A stretch of DNA of 12,525 nt from CG1-02-35-72 sp045046885 (GCA_045046885.1 JASFYX010000047.1:1-12525); one strand, 5' to 3'. Positions 1-8,020 are shown, numbered from the stretch's first letter. Numbers and translations: made by a program. Notes: generated by a model from the letters alone, not told the origin.

Positions 1-39
1 CCTATCTCCTTCAAATTCCCTTCCCTGGCTAAGCGGGTG
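1..39 (-). other. 5' end of an unidentified leftward transcript, GC-rich
   Basis: This stretch lies directly downstream of a good leftward promoter and runs off the left edge. By my count 21 of 39 bases are G or C, while the following 200 bases are strongly AT-rich. In an AT-rich genome such contrast is typical of a stable RNA or structured leader. No start codon with a convincing open frame is visible, and I could not match it to a tRNA, tmRNA or SRP RNA 5' end. Identity is unknown. Confidence 0.35.
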
Positions 40-69
40 CAAATATAAAACTCTTTTTTTTACTGACAA
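40..69 (-). promoter_or_regulatory. Leftward Bacteroidota-type promoter
   Basis: On the minus strand the -7 element reads TATATTTG (40-47), a full match to TAnnTTTG. A TTG (67-69) lies 19 bases upstream and fits the -33 element. Transcription would start near position 33-36 and run leftward into the GC-rich stretch at the window edge. Confidence 0.6.
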
Positions 70-240
70 TGACTTTCTTTAAAAAAAATAATTATTTTTG
101 AACTACTTTTTAATAGCCTCATTACCATACTTATAAATGCTATATTAGCATAATTATATACTTTCAAAGATTCTTTTATATAAATATTACACCTATATCT
201 GTATCCCTTTTTTGATTATTAAAAAATGCTAAAAATTAGA
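70..240. other. AT-rich intergenic region, no gene seen
   Basis: This region separates the leftward promoter from the thrS promoter. I see no open frame with coding character. The only structure noted is a short hairpin at 137-151 (ATGCTA, loop TAT, TAGCAT). It has no following T-tract, so it is not a clear terminator. There is no T-box-like element. Confidence 0.5.
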
Positions 241-271
241 TTGTAAATAAGTTTGTTTTCTAATATCTTTG
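241..271 (+). promoter_or_regulatory. thrS operon promoter
   Basis: TATCTTTG (264-271) matches the -7 consensus TAnnTTTG, and TTG (241-243) sits 20 bases upstream as the -33 element. The transcript would start about 275-278, leaving a leader of only 11-14 bases before the ATG at 289. A second -7 match, TAAGTTTG (248-255), overlaps the spacer but has no TTG at the right distance. Confidence 0.65.
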
Positions 272-288
272 CAACTTATTTAAATTTT

Positions 289-2232
289 ATGATAAATATT
301 ACTTTGCCAGACGGCTCGATTAAAGCTGTAGCCAAAAATAGTACAGCTTTTGATGTGGCTAGAGAAATTAGTGAAGGATTAGCTAGAAATGTTATTTCGG
401 CTAAATTTAATGATAAGATCATTGAAACATCTACCCCATTAACCACAAATGGTAGTTTGGTTTTATATACGTGGAATGACACCGAAGGCAAAAAAGTCTT
501 TTGGCATTCTTCTGCTCATGTTTTGGCTCAAAGCATTTTACACTTCTTTCCGGATGCTAAGCTAACCATTGGACCGGCTATAGAGAACGGGTTTTATTAT
601 GACGTAGATTTTGGCGATAAAACCATCAGCGAAAGCGATTTTGAGAAAATTGAAAAACAATTTTTAGAATTTGCTAGACAAAAATTTGAATTCAAAATGC
701 GTTCTGTTTCAAAAGCAGATGCTTTAAAATACTATCAAAAAGACAACAATGAGTTTAAAATTGAACTTATTGAAAACTTAACTGATGGCGATATTACTTT
801 TTGTGACCATGCCGATTTTACAGATTTGTGCCGCGGGGGTCATATACCCAATACAGGTTTTATAAAAGCCATTAAAATTATGAGTGTGGCTGGCGCTTAT
901 TGGCGCGGAGACGAAAAAAACAAACAACTTACACGTGTTTATGGCATATCATTTCCTAAACAGAAGGAATTAAAAGCTTATTTAGAACTTATTGAAGAAG
1001 CTAAAAAACGTGATCATAGAAAATTAGGAAAAGAAATGGAACTCTTTGCTTTTTCTAGCAAAGTCGGTCAAGGGTTGCCTTTATGGCTTCCTAAAGGCGC
1101 TGCTTTGAGAAAACGTCTTGAAGATTTTTTATCTGCTGCTCAAAAAAAAGCCGGTTACGAAATGGTTATGACACCTCATATTGGTCAGAAAGAATTATAC
1201 GTCACATCAGGGCATTATGCTAAATATGGCGCCGATAGTTTCCAACCCATACACACCCCAAAAGAAGATGAGGAATTCCTATTAAAACCTATGAATTGTC
1301 CGCATCACTGCGAAATTTATAACAACAAACCCTATTCATATAAAGATTTACCCAAACGTTTTTCTGAATTTGGTACTGTTTACCGTTATGAACAAAGTGG
1401 CGAATTACACGGATTGACACGTGTGAGAGGTTTTACACAAGATGATGCTCATATATTTTGCACCGAAGACCAATTAGATACTGAGTTTAAAAATGTAATT
1501 GATTTAGTACTCTATGTGTTTGGGTCTTTAGGTTTTGAAGATTTCACAACACAAGTCTCAATTAGAGATTCTGAAAATTCTGACAAATACATAGGAGATA
1601 CTGAAAGTTGGGTAAAAGCCGAACAAGCTATTATAAATGCTGTAACAGATAAAAAATTAAATTTTGTAATTGTTGAAGGTGAAGCAGCTTTTTACGGCCC
1701 TAAATTAGATTTTATGGTTAGAGACGCTTTAGGAAGACAATGGCAACTAGGGACTATTCAGGTAGATTACAATCTTCCTAAACGATTTGAACTCACCTAT
1801 AAAGGTTCAGACAATCAATTACATACACCTGTAATGATTCACAGAGCTCCCTTTGGTTCTATGGAGCGTTTTATAGCTCTTTTATTAGAACATACAGGTG
1901 GTAATTTCCCTTTATGGCTCACGCCAGATCAGGTTATTTTGCTCCCCGTAAGCGAAAAATATGAAATATATACGAAAAAAGTTTTAAAATCATTAGAAAA
2001 TTCCGAAATTCGCGCCCTCGTAGATTATAGGAATGAAAAGGTTGGCCGAAAAATACGTGATGCCGAGATGAGTAAAGTTCCTTTTATGATTATAATTGGC
2101 GAAAAAGAAGCACAAAACAGTACCATTACAGTTAGAAAACACGGTGGTGAAGATTTGGGTGAGATGAATATTGAAAGCTTTAACAAATTAATTACTAAGG
2201 CTATTACAAGTACATTAAAACAATTTAACTAA
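289..2232 (+). CDS. thrS: Threonine--tRNA ligase (ThrRS)
   Basis: Cytoplasmic class II synthetase that charges tRNA-Thr with threonine using ATP and hydrolyses mischarged Ser-tRNA. The 647-residue protein has the full bacterial layout: TGS domain (about 1-60), editing domain with His73, His77, Cys181 and His185, class II core, and C-terminal anticodon-binding domain (about 545-647). Catalytic zinc ligands appear as Cys337 (MNCPHH), His388 (DDAHIFC) and His518 (IHRAPFG). Motif 2 (RYEQSGELHGLTRVRGFTQDD region) and motif 3 (HRAPFGSMERF) are intact. The frame is open back to a TTG at 253, but the -7 promoter element lies inside that extension, so ATG 289 is the start. It heads the thrS-infC-rpmI-rplT operon. 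infC follows in the same frame after the stop. Confidence 0.96.
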   Translation: MINITLPDGSIKAVAKNSTAFDVAREISEGLARNVISAKFNDKIIETSTPLTTNGSLVLYTWNDTEGKKVFWHSSAHVLAQSILHFFPDAKLTIGPAIENGFYYDVDFGDKTISESDFEKIEKQFLEFARQKFEFKMRSVSKADALKYYQKDNNEFKIELIENLTDGDITFCDHADFTDLCRGGHIPNTGFIKAIKIMSVAGAYWRGDEKNKQLTRVYGISFPKQKELKAYLELIEEAKKRDHRKLGKEMELFAFSSKVGQGLPLWLPKGAALRKRLEDFLSAAQKKAGYEMVMTPHIGQKELYVTSGHYAKYGADSFQPIHTPKEDEEFLLKPMNCPHHCEIYNNKPYSYKDLPKRFSEFGTVYRYEQSGELHGLTRVRGFTQDDAHIFCTEDQLDTEFKNVIDLVLYVFGSLGFEDFTTQVSIRDSENSDKYIGDTESWVKAEQAIINAVTDKKLNFVIVEGEAAFYGPKLDFMVRDALGRQWQLGTIQVDYNLPKRFELTYKGSDNQLHTPVMIHRAPFGSMERFIALLLEHTGGNFPLWLTPDQVILLPVSEKYEIYTKKVLKSLENSEIRALVDYRNEKVGRKIRDAEMSKVPFMIIIGEKEAQNSTITVRKHGGEDLGEMNIESFNKLITKAITSTLKQFN

Positions 2233-2250
2233 TTTCTAAATTTTAAAGTT

Positions 2251-2811
2251 ATAGCAATTCGAAGAAAAAGGGGCGCAAGAAGACCCTGGAGAATCATTAA
2301 AGAAGATCAGCATAGAATTAATAAAAAAATTATTGCTGAAGAAGTGCGTTTGGTAGGCGACAATGTTGAAATTGGCGTTTACCCAACTAATAAGGCTTTA
2401 GAAATTGCAGACGAACAAGGTTTAGATTTGGTTGAAATATCGCCCAATGCCGTACCGCCTGTTTGTAAGATAATGGAATATAAAAAATTCCTTTTCGAGC
2501 AAAAAAAGCGTGAAAAAATAATGAAGTCTAAAGCGACTAAGGTAATTATTAAAGAAATTCGCTTTGGCCCTCAAACAGATGAACACGATTATGAGTTTAA
2601 AAAGAAACATGCCATTAAATTTTTAACAGAAGGTGCTAAACTTAAAGCGTATGTGTTTTTTAAAGGACGTTCTATAATTTATAAAGATCAAGGTCAGATT
2701 TTATTATTAAAATTGGCGCAAGAATTAGAAGAATATGGCAAAGTAGAACAATTGCCAAAATTAGAAGGTAAACGTATGATTATGTTTATTGCTCCTAAAA
2801 AGAAGAAATAA
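2251..2811 (+). CDS. infC: Translation initiation factor IF-3 with a rare start codon
   Basis: IF-3 binds the 30S subunit, prevents premature 50S joining and checks the start codon-fMet-tRNA pairing. The N-terminal domain carries EEVRLVGDN, LDLVEISPNAVPPVCKIM and YKKFLFEQKK. A basic linker leads to a C-terminal domain with KEIRFGPQTDEHDYEFK and ends in a lysine tail. The first conventional start (GTG 2344) falls inside the conserved N-domain and would remove about 31 residues, including EDQHRIN. Between the thrS stop and 2344 there is no in-frame ATG, GTG, TTG or CTG. Candidates are ATA 2251 (giving MAIRRKRGARRP) and ATT 2257 (giving MRRKRG). I chose 2251 (186 residues), but ATT, the E. coli infC start, is equally possible. 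Identity is certain; the exact start is not. Confidence 0.93.
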   Translation: MAIRRKRGARRPWRIIKEDQHRINKKIIAEEVRLVGDNVEIGVYPTNKALEIADEQGLDLVEISPNAVPPVCKIMEYKKFLFEQKKREKIMKSKATKVIIKEIRFGPQTDEHDYEFKKKHAIKFLTEGAKLKAYVFFKGRSIIYKDQGQILLLKLAQELEEYGKVEQLPKLEGKRMIMFIAPKKKK

Positions 2812-2841
2812 AAACAACAGCAAGATAAAAAGAGAATAAAG

Positions 2842-3039
2842 ATGCCTAAAATGAAAACAAAATCTAGTGCCAAAAAGCGTTTCAAGCTTACAGGTACTGG
2901 TAAAATTAAAAGAAAGCACGCTTTTAAAAGTCATATTTTGACTAAAAAAAGTAAGAAAAGAAAGCTAAAATTAACACACGCTGGATTGGTACATAAAGCA
3001 GACCGAAAAAGCATTTTAAAACAATTAGCTTTAAAATAA
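2842..3039 (+). CDS. rpmI: 50S ribosomal protein L35
   Basis: Small basic large-subunit protein of 65 residues, the usual length. It opens MPKMKTKSSAKKRFKLTGTG and continues with the lysine- and arginine-rich segment around KRKHAFKSHILTKKSKKRK that is characteristic of L35. About a third of the residues are Lys or Arg, as expected for an rRNA-binding protein. It starts 30 bases after infC and belongs to the same operon. The ATG at 2842 is the only sensible start. Confidence 0.97.
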   Translation: MPKMKTKSSAKKRFKLTGTGKIKRKHAFKSHILTKKSKKRKLKLTHAGLVHKADRKSILKQLALK

Positions 3040-3142
3040 ACCTAGTGTTTATTTGGTAAATTAATTATAAACCCTGAATTGGCGCTAAAAAATGTTCAAA
3101 AAAAATAATGAACTGCCCAACTCAAAAACAAATTAAAAAATT
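3040..3142 (+). other. rpmI-rplT spacer, possible regulatory leader
   Basis: At 103 bases this is the longest gap in the operon. It holds a weak inverted repeat, GTTTAT (3047-3052) and ATAAAC (3067-3072), plus GTTC/GAAC further on. It also contains a near-match to a -7 element (TTTATTTG, 3048-3055, one mismatch). L20 represses its own operon in other bacteria by binding leader RNA, but no known L20 site can be recognised here. Confidence 0.25.
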
Positions 3143-3490
3143 ATGCCTAGATCAGTAAACTCAGTAGCTTCAAGAGCTCGCAGAAAAAAAATATTAAAAC
3201 AAGCCAAAGGATACTTTGGCAGACGTAAAAATGTTTATACAGTCGCTAAAAATGCTGTAGAAAAAGCCATGTCTTATGCGTATAGAGATCGCAAAGCCAA
3301 CAAAAGAAATTTTAGAGGCTTGTGGATTCTACGTATAAACGCTGGTGTCCGTCAATACGGGATGTCTTACTCTCAATTTATGGGGAAATTAAAAGCTAAT
3401 AACATTGATTTAAACCGTAAGGTTTTAGCCGATTTGGCTATGAATCACCCTGAAGCTTTTAAAGCCATTGTAGATAAAGTAAACAAATAA
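3143..3490 (+). CDS. rplT: 50S ribosomal protein L20
   Basis: Large-subunit assembly protein that binds 23S rRNA early. The 115-residue length is close to the family norm. The N-terminus (MPRSVNSVASRARRKKILK) is the extended basic tail. KGYFGRRKNVYTVAKNAVEKA, RDRKANKRNFRGLWI and RINAGVRQYGMSYSQFM are hallmark segments. It is the last gene of the operon and is followed by a hairpin terminator 20 bases downstream. In Proteobacteria and Firmicutes L20 also acts as the operon's repressor; whether it does so here cannot be told from sequence alone. Confidence 0.97.
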   Translation: MPRSVNSVASRARRKKILKQAKGYFGRRKNVYTVAKNAVEKAMSYAYRDRKANKRNFRGLWILRINAGVRQYGMSYSQFMGKLKANNIDLNRKVLADLAMNHPEAFKAIVDKVNK

Positions 3491-3510
3491 TATTAACAAT
3501 CTTGCTTATA

Positions 3511-3540
3511 AAAAAACCACGCCAATGGCGCGGTTTTTTT
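3511..3540. terminator. Bidirectional intrinsic terminator between rplT and the FG-GAP gene
   Basis: The left arm AAAAAACC-A-CGCC and the right arm GGCG-C-GGTTTTTT form a hairpin with a three-base loop (AAT) and one A-C mismatch. T-tracts follow on both strands. It lies 20 bases past rplT on the plus strand and 22 bases past the stop of the minus-strand gene, so it can serve both converging transcripts. Confidence 0.85.
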
Positions 3541-3562
3541 ATGGATTTATTTTAATTATTCT

Positions 3563-6500
3563 TTACTTAAACACCGATAACTTAGCGTTGTTTTTACCTA
3601 CAATATAAATGTATTCTGACCCGAATTTTACTTTTTCAATAACTTTAACATCACCGTTTAAGTACAATCCTGTTTCGGTTCTATCAATAAAAGTATAATT
3701 ATCTTTTTTATTAGACAACAATACAATTCCTGATGTATTATCTAGTCTTGGCGTTTCTACTTCGGTATCATAAATATTACCTACCAAGATAACATCTTCA
3801 AAACCGTCATTGTTTACATCGGTAAAAGCACAGTCTAAAATAGGAATTGTTTGTGCCATAACTGGCAAATAATGCTTAGTAAAAGTAGCATCCTTATTAT
3901 TTATCAAAACAATACTTTTAAATTCGGATACCTCTTTTTCGTAAGAGTTATTTAAGTCGTCGCCATAAATATCTAAAACTGTAGCATTAGCATAAGAACT
4001 GTATGTTTTAAACTTTTCTGATATAAACGACATTTGTTGTGTTGAGCATTCTTTACCCCTGGCCGGCACATACTCTCCTTTGTATTTTGAACTTAAAATA
4101 ATATCGTTTGTTCCGTTGGTATCAAAATCGTTTGCAAAAACTTTAAAAGGCTTGGCTCTGCTGGCTTTGTACTTGTAATTCAAACCTACATTACCAACAA
4201 TATAATCTTTAAAACCATCATTATTAACATCTGTTTCTGCAACAGTAAACCACCATCCTTTTTCTTTATCAAGACCACTTTTTGAAGATATGTTTTTAAA
4301 AGTCCCTTTTTCATTCACATAAATACCTATACCAGACCACTCGCCCACAGCTATAAAGTCTTGCCAACCATCGTTATTTATATCGGTTGTGATAACTTTA
4401 TCAACAGCTCCAAAATCTAAGAAATCGGGAGCAACTTTCGAGGTCACATCTGTAAAACTGCCATTATTGTTTTGATAAATAATAGACCTTTGAGCTCGCG
4501 GATAATTAAAGGGCTCCATTCTGTTTCCTATAATTAAATCTAAATCGCCGTCTTTATCGTAATCTATAGCAGTAACCGATTTCCCACTAAACCTATTTTT
4601 ATCAATTTCTGAGCTTTTGGCGTGTGTAAAGTTGCCTTTGCCATCGTTTTTATACAAACGATCTATATAGTTATTTGATCCCGATCTATAGGCACTTCCA
4701 CCACTAACAACATATAAATCTAAATCTTTATCGCCATCGAAATCAAAAAACAAAGCGTCTAAATCTTCATTTATGGCGTCTTCTTGTAGTGCTTTTTGAG
4801 ACGTCAGTTTAAAGCCTTTTGCTGTTTGCACATAAATTTGACTAGCTTGATAACTCGCACCTCCAACAAAAATATCGGTTAAACCGTCTCCGTTTACATC
4901 TGCTTTGACAACACAAGGCCCTAAAGTAGATTGCTTATAAGGCAATAAAATCTCGACTTTAAAATCGTTAAACGGATTTTCTTTATGTGTAAAATTTAAA
5001 TTTAAAGCACTTGGATTAATATTTTTAAAGAGTGTTTTCACCTTTGGTTTTAAAGCTCTTTTAACAGCATTTTTGCTGTAAAAAACTAACTTTGTATTGG
5101 CCTTTACATTTCGTTTTTGTTCCATTTTGCCATTGGGCCAAACTACCGTAACAACATCTACTTTTGTGACATCTCCCAAACCAAAATGAGCCGTGTTTTC
5201 TGTAGCCGACCTATACCCTTTTACACGTTTGGTTTCTATTAATTGTTTTCCACCTTTATAAGAGATGGTTACTTTGGCAAAAGGTTCGGAAGTTTCACCA
5301 ATAGTTTTAACGTTTATGTAGTTGCCCAATTTATTTTCTACACTTAAGTTTTTATACAAAAAGGCATTGTCATCCATATTATTGACTAACAATTCTAAAT
5401 CGCCATCATTGTCTAAATCGGCATAAACAGCACCATTAGAAAACGAAGGATCACTCAACCCCCACTCACTGGCTTTGTTTTCAAATTTTAAATGGGTTTT
5501 ATTTTTAAACATAATATTTGGTAATTTCCCCGATATCATTTCATCATACAGCTGTTGTTTGACTTTTAGTGGCACATCACCTTTATATTGTCTTTTAATT
5601 TTATTTATTTTAATTTTAAGATCGTTGTCAGATCCATACTTTCTGTAACCATTGGTTACATAAATATCTTTATAGCCATCGTTATTGTAATCGGCTAATA
5701 AACCGGCCCAACTCCAATCTGTCTTACCTACTTTTGCCAACTGCACAACATTATTGAAAGTATTGTTACCAATATTTAACTGTAAACTGTTATACATATA
5801 TTGATAGGCATAATTTTCTGTTTTAACAAGGTAATCAAAGCGTTTTGTGTTCATAGAAGCCATAAGTGTTTTAGACCTGTAATGATCTGCAGCGGCCATA
5901 TCTAACACAAAAATATCTTGACGTAAATCGTTATTTATATCGGCTATATCTACACCCATTCCGTAAAAAGACACCTGTTTAACCAACTTTTTAGCACTTT
6001 CTGTAAAGCCTCCTTTTTTGTTGTTAAGGTAAATAGCATCGGGCACATAATAATCGTTGGTTATGTAAATATCTTGCCAGCCATCATTATTTATATCACT
6101 TATTGTTAGGCCTAATCCAAAAGTGGCACGTAACATCCCTACTTGTTCTGTTACTTCTTTAAAATGCCCATTTATATTTTTATAAAAATGACTTGAACTG
6201 TTAAACAGTAATTCTTTATCTTTTCTTAAATAGCGATTAAAATTGTAAGGATCTACACCATAAAGACTATTTTCGTTCATAACAATACAGTCTAAATCGC
6301 CATCTTTATCGTAATCAAAAAAAGCCGATTGTGTAGAAATACCTACATCTGCCAAGCCATATTTAGCAGCACTTTCTGTAAAAGTCAGGTCTTTATTATT
6401 TATAAAAAGAAGGTTTTTGCGTTCTGTCCTCTTTTTAGGACCTCCTTGAGAGATATAAATATCTATCCAGCCATCGTTATTTACATCGGCAAAGGTTACG

Positions 6501-6895
6501 CCATTAGACCAGTTTTTACCTTTATTAATATTGGCTGTTTTTGTAATGTCTTTGAATTTGAGGTTTCCCAAATTTAAAAAGACTTTATTTTGGACTTGAT
6601 TTGCGGTAAAAACAACATCTAAAAGCCCATCGTTGTTTAAATCGGCTACGCCTACACCAGCGCCATTATAAAAATAATCATCATCAAAAAGATTTTCTAA
6701 AGTGGCTACATTTTCTTTAATCGTATTAGAAAAAACCAACCCACTACTCGAAGCCTTTATTCTTTTAAAAACCTCTGGCTCATTAACAATTTTGGCGTTA
6801 GAATCTTTAGTTAGGTTTAAATTCTTTTGATCTTTGTTTTTACAAGAGGTACTCAGTAAAAGAAAGACCACAATTGCATAAGCTAATGGCTTCAT
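3563..6895 (-). CDS. FG-GAP/VCBS repeat lipoprotein with central ASPIC/UnbV domain
   Basis: A 1110-residue cell-envelope lipoprotein of unknown ligand. The signal peptide ends in a lipobox, LSTSC, with Cys18 as the lipidated residue. I count 14 calcium-loop motifs of the DxNxDG type. Seven (starting near 85, 137, 194, 267, 319, 402 and 493) precede an ASPIC/UnbV domain (about 524-605, with YRSATENTAHFGLG and VVWPNGK). Seven more (near 666, 718, 778, 838, 889, 923 and 1027) follow it. Seven FG-GAP blades form one integrin-like beta-propeller, so two propellers flanking UnbV is a reasonable inference. Loops 5 (DINNDL), 9 (DFDGDK) and 13 (DFDTNG) are degenerate. The gene starts 19 bases after prfA, with no promoter seen in the gap, so it is probably co-transcribed. 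Such proteins often accompany SusC/SusD systems, but none is visible here. Confidence 0.88.
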   Translation of the reverse strand: MKPLAYAIVVFLLLSTSCKNKDQKNLNLTKDSNAKIVNEPEVFKRIKASSSGLVFSNTIKENVATLENLFDDDYFYNGAGVGVADLNNDGLLDVVFTANQVQNKVFLNLGNLKFKDITKTANINKGKNWSNGVTFADVNNDGWIDIYISQGGPKKRTERKNLLFINNKDLTFTESAAKYGLADVGISTQSAFFDYDKDGDLDCIVMNENSLYGVDPYNFNRYLRKDKELLFNSSSHFYKNINGHFKEVTEQVGMLRATFGLGLTISDINNDGWQDIYITNDYYVPDAIYLNNKKGGFTESAKKLVKQVSFYGMGVDIADINNDLRQDIFVLDMAAADHYRSKTLMASMNTKRFDYLVKTENYAYQYMYNSLQLNIGNNTFNNVVQLAKVGKTDWSWAGLLADYNNDGYKDIYVTNGYRKYGSDNDLKIKINKIKRQYKGDVPLKVKQQLYDEMISGKLPNIMFKNKTHLKFENKASEWGLSDPSFSNGAVYADLDNDGDLELLVNNMDDNAFLYKNLSVENKLGNYINVKTIGETSEPFAKVTISYKGGKQLIETKRVKGYRSATENTAHFGLGDVTKVDVVTVVWPNGKMEQKRNVKANTKLVFYSKNAVKRALKPKVKTLFKNINPSALNLNFTHKENPFNDFKVEILLPYKQSTLGPCVVKADVNGDGLTDIFVGGASYQASQIYVQTAKGFKLTSQKALQEDAINEDLDALFFDFDGDKDLDLYVVSGGSAYRSGSNNYIDRLYKNDGKGNFTHAKSSEIDKNRFSGKSVTAIDYDKDGDLDLIIGNRMEPFNYPRAQRSIIYQNNNGSFTDVTSKVAPDFLDFGAVDKVITTDINNDGWQDFIAVGEWSGIGIYVNEKGTFKNISSKSGLDKEKGWWFTVAETDVNNDGFKDYIVGNVGLNYKYKASRAKPFKVFANDFDTNGTNDIILSSKYKGEYVPARGKECSTQQMSFISEKFKTYSSYANATVLDIYGDDLNNSYEKEVSEFKSIVLINNKDATFTKHYLPVMAQTIPILDCAFTDVNNDGFEDVILVGNIYDTEVETPRLDNTSGIVLLSNKKDNYTFIDRTETGLYLNGDVKVIEKVKFGSEYIYIVGKNNAKLSVFK

Positions 6896-6914
6896 AATAT
6901 GTTGGTTTATTTAG

Positions 6915-7991
6915 TTATAAAGTATCGTTAGTCGCTTTTAATTTTTCTGTATTTTCGGCGAGTTTTAGAGCCTCAATTATTTTGTGTAAATCGCCATTTA
7001 TAACATTGCTTAAATCATATAATGTTAAGCCTATTCTGTGTTCTGTTACCCGTCCTTGCGGATAATTATAGGTTCTAATTTTAGCCGATCTGTCGCCACT
7101 AGAAACCATAGATTTTCTTTTAGCTGAGTCTGCTTCCAATTTTTTAGACAATTCCAATTCGTATAATCTAGAACGCAATACTTTTAAAGCTTTGTCAAAG
7201 TTTTTGTGTTGTGATTTTTGATCTTGACATTGCGCCACTAATCCTGTGGGGATATGTGTTAAGCGCACAGCAGAATAAGTTGTATTTACAGATTGTCCTC
7301 CTGGTCCAGAAGAGCAATATAAATCTTTCCGTACATCTTTCATATCAACGTCAACATCAAACTCTTCGGCTTCTGGTAAAACCATAACTGTGGCCGCTGA
7401 TGTATGTACACGTCCTTGTGTTTCTGTTTGTGGTACACGTTGTACACGATGTACACCCGATTCGAATTTTAAGCTGCCATAAACATTAGTGCCAGAAATA
7501 TTTAAAATTATTTCTTTAAAACCACCTGAAGTGCCTTCGCTTAAATCTACTACTTCTACTTTCCAGCGTCTTTCTGAACAGTATTTTGTATACATTCTAT
7601 ACAAATCGCCTGCAAAAATACTGGCTTCATCACCCCCTGTTCCGGCACGGATTTCCATTACTACATTCTTAGTATCTTCAGGATCTTTAGGAATGAGTAA
7701 CATTTTAATTTCTTCCTCAATAAGAGGCACTTTTTCTGAAACCTCATCGAGCTCCATTTTAGCCATTTCAACCATTTCAGCATCAGAATTATCAGCAATA
7801 ATCTCCTTAGCTTCTGCTATTGAATTCAAATATGATTCGTAAATTTTACCTTTTTCTACTATCTGTCCTAAATCTTTATACTCTTTATTTAATTGTATAT
7901 AGCGTTTTTGATCTGTAATAATATCGGGCTGAATTATCAAATCAGACACCTCTTCAAAACGTTGTTTTACAATCTTTAACCTATTTAACAT
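6915..7991 (-). CDS. prfA: Peptide chain release factor 1
   Basis: Cytoplasmic class I release factor that reads UAA and UAG and triggers peptidyl-tRNA hydrolysis. The 358-residue product is standard length. It has the N-terminal helical domain, the PxT tripeptide anticodon PQT (187-189, in RVPQTETQGRVHTS) that marks RF1 rather than RF2, and the catalytic GGQ (231-233, in SSGPGGQSVNTT). The ATG at 7991 (MLNRLKIVKQRFEE) is the start. The frame stays open to a TTG at 8132, but that extension crosses both the prfA and the divergent cytochrome promoters and has no RF1 similarity. The FG-GAP lipoprotein gene follows 19 bases downstream. Confidence 0.96.
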   Translation of the reverse strand: MLNRLKIVKQRFEEVSDLIIQPDIITDQKRYIQLNKEYKDLGQIVEKGKIYESYLNSIAEAKEIIADNSDAEMVEMAKMELDEVSEKVPLIEEEIKMLLIPKDPEDTKNVVMEIRAGTGGDEASIFAGDLYRMYTKYCSERRWKVEVVDLSEGTSGGFKEIILNISGTNVYGSLKFESGVHRVQRVPQTETQGRVHTSAATVMVLPEAEEFDVDVDMKDVRKDLYCSSGPGGQSVNTTYSAVRLTHIPTGLVAQCQDQKSQHKNFDKALKVLRSRLYELELSKKLEADSAKRKSMVSSGDRSAKIRTYNYPQGRVTEHRIGLTLYDLSNVINGDLHKIIEALKLAENTEKLKATNDTL

Positions 7992-8012
7992 ATATTCTAT
8001 ACTTAATTGGGG

Positions 8013-8020
8013 CAAAAGTA
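8013..8020 (-). promoter_or_regulatory. prfA promoter, -7 element
   Basis: The minus strand reads TACTTTTG, a full match to TAnnTTTG. It predicts a start site near 8006-8009 and a leader of about 15-18 bases before the ATG at 7991. I found no clear TTG at the -33 position, so only the -7 box is claimed. Confidence 0.5.

Noticed and set aside
70..288. Possible T-box or other riboswitch ahead of thrS.
   Set aside because: The promoter leaves a leader of only about 11-14 bases, and no specifier or antiterminator structure is present.
2344..2811. infC starting at GTG 2344 (155 residues).
   Set aside because: It would cut into the conserved IF-3 N-domain; the upstream in-frame translation (EDQHRIN, RRKRGARRP) is IF-3-like, so a rare start codon upstream is preferred.
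6329..6577. Open frame of 82 codons on the plus strand opposite the FG-GAP gene.
   Set aside because: It is a shadow of the minus-strand gene, cysteine- and isoleucine-rich with no recognisable domain or promoter.
3780..6640. Recurring short DNA motifs (variants of CCATCGTTATTTACATCGG) resembling a repeat array.
   Set aside because: They encode the DVNNDG calcium loops of the FG-GAP protein in frame and are irregularly spaced, so they are coding repeats, not CRISPR.
7489..7842. Open frame of 117 codons on the plus strand opposite prfA.
   Set aside because: It lies wholly antisense to conserved RF1 codons and is serine-rich low complexity, as expected of a shadow.
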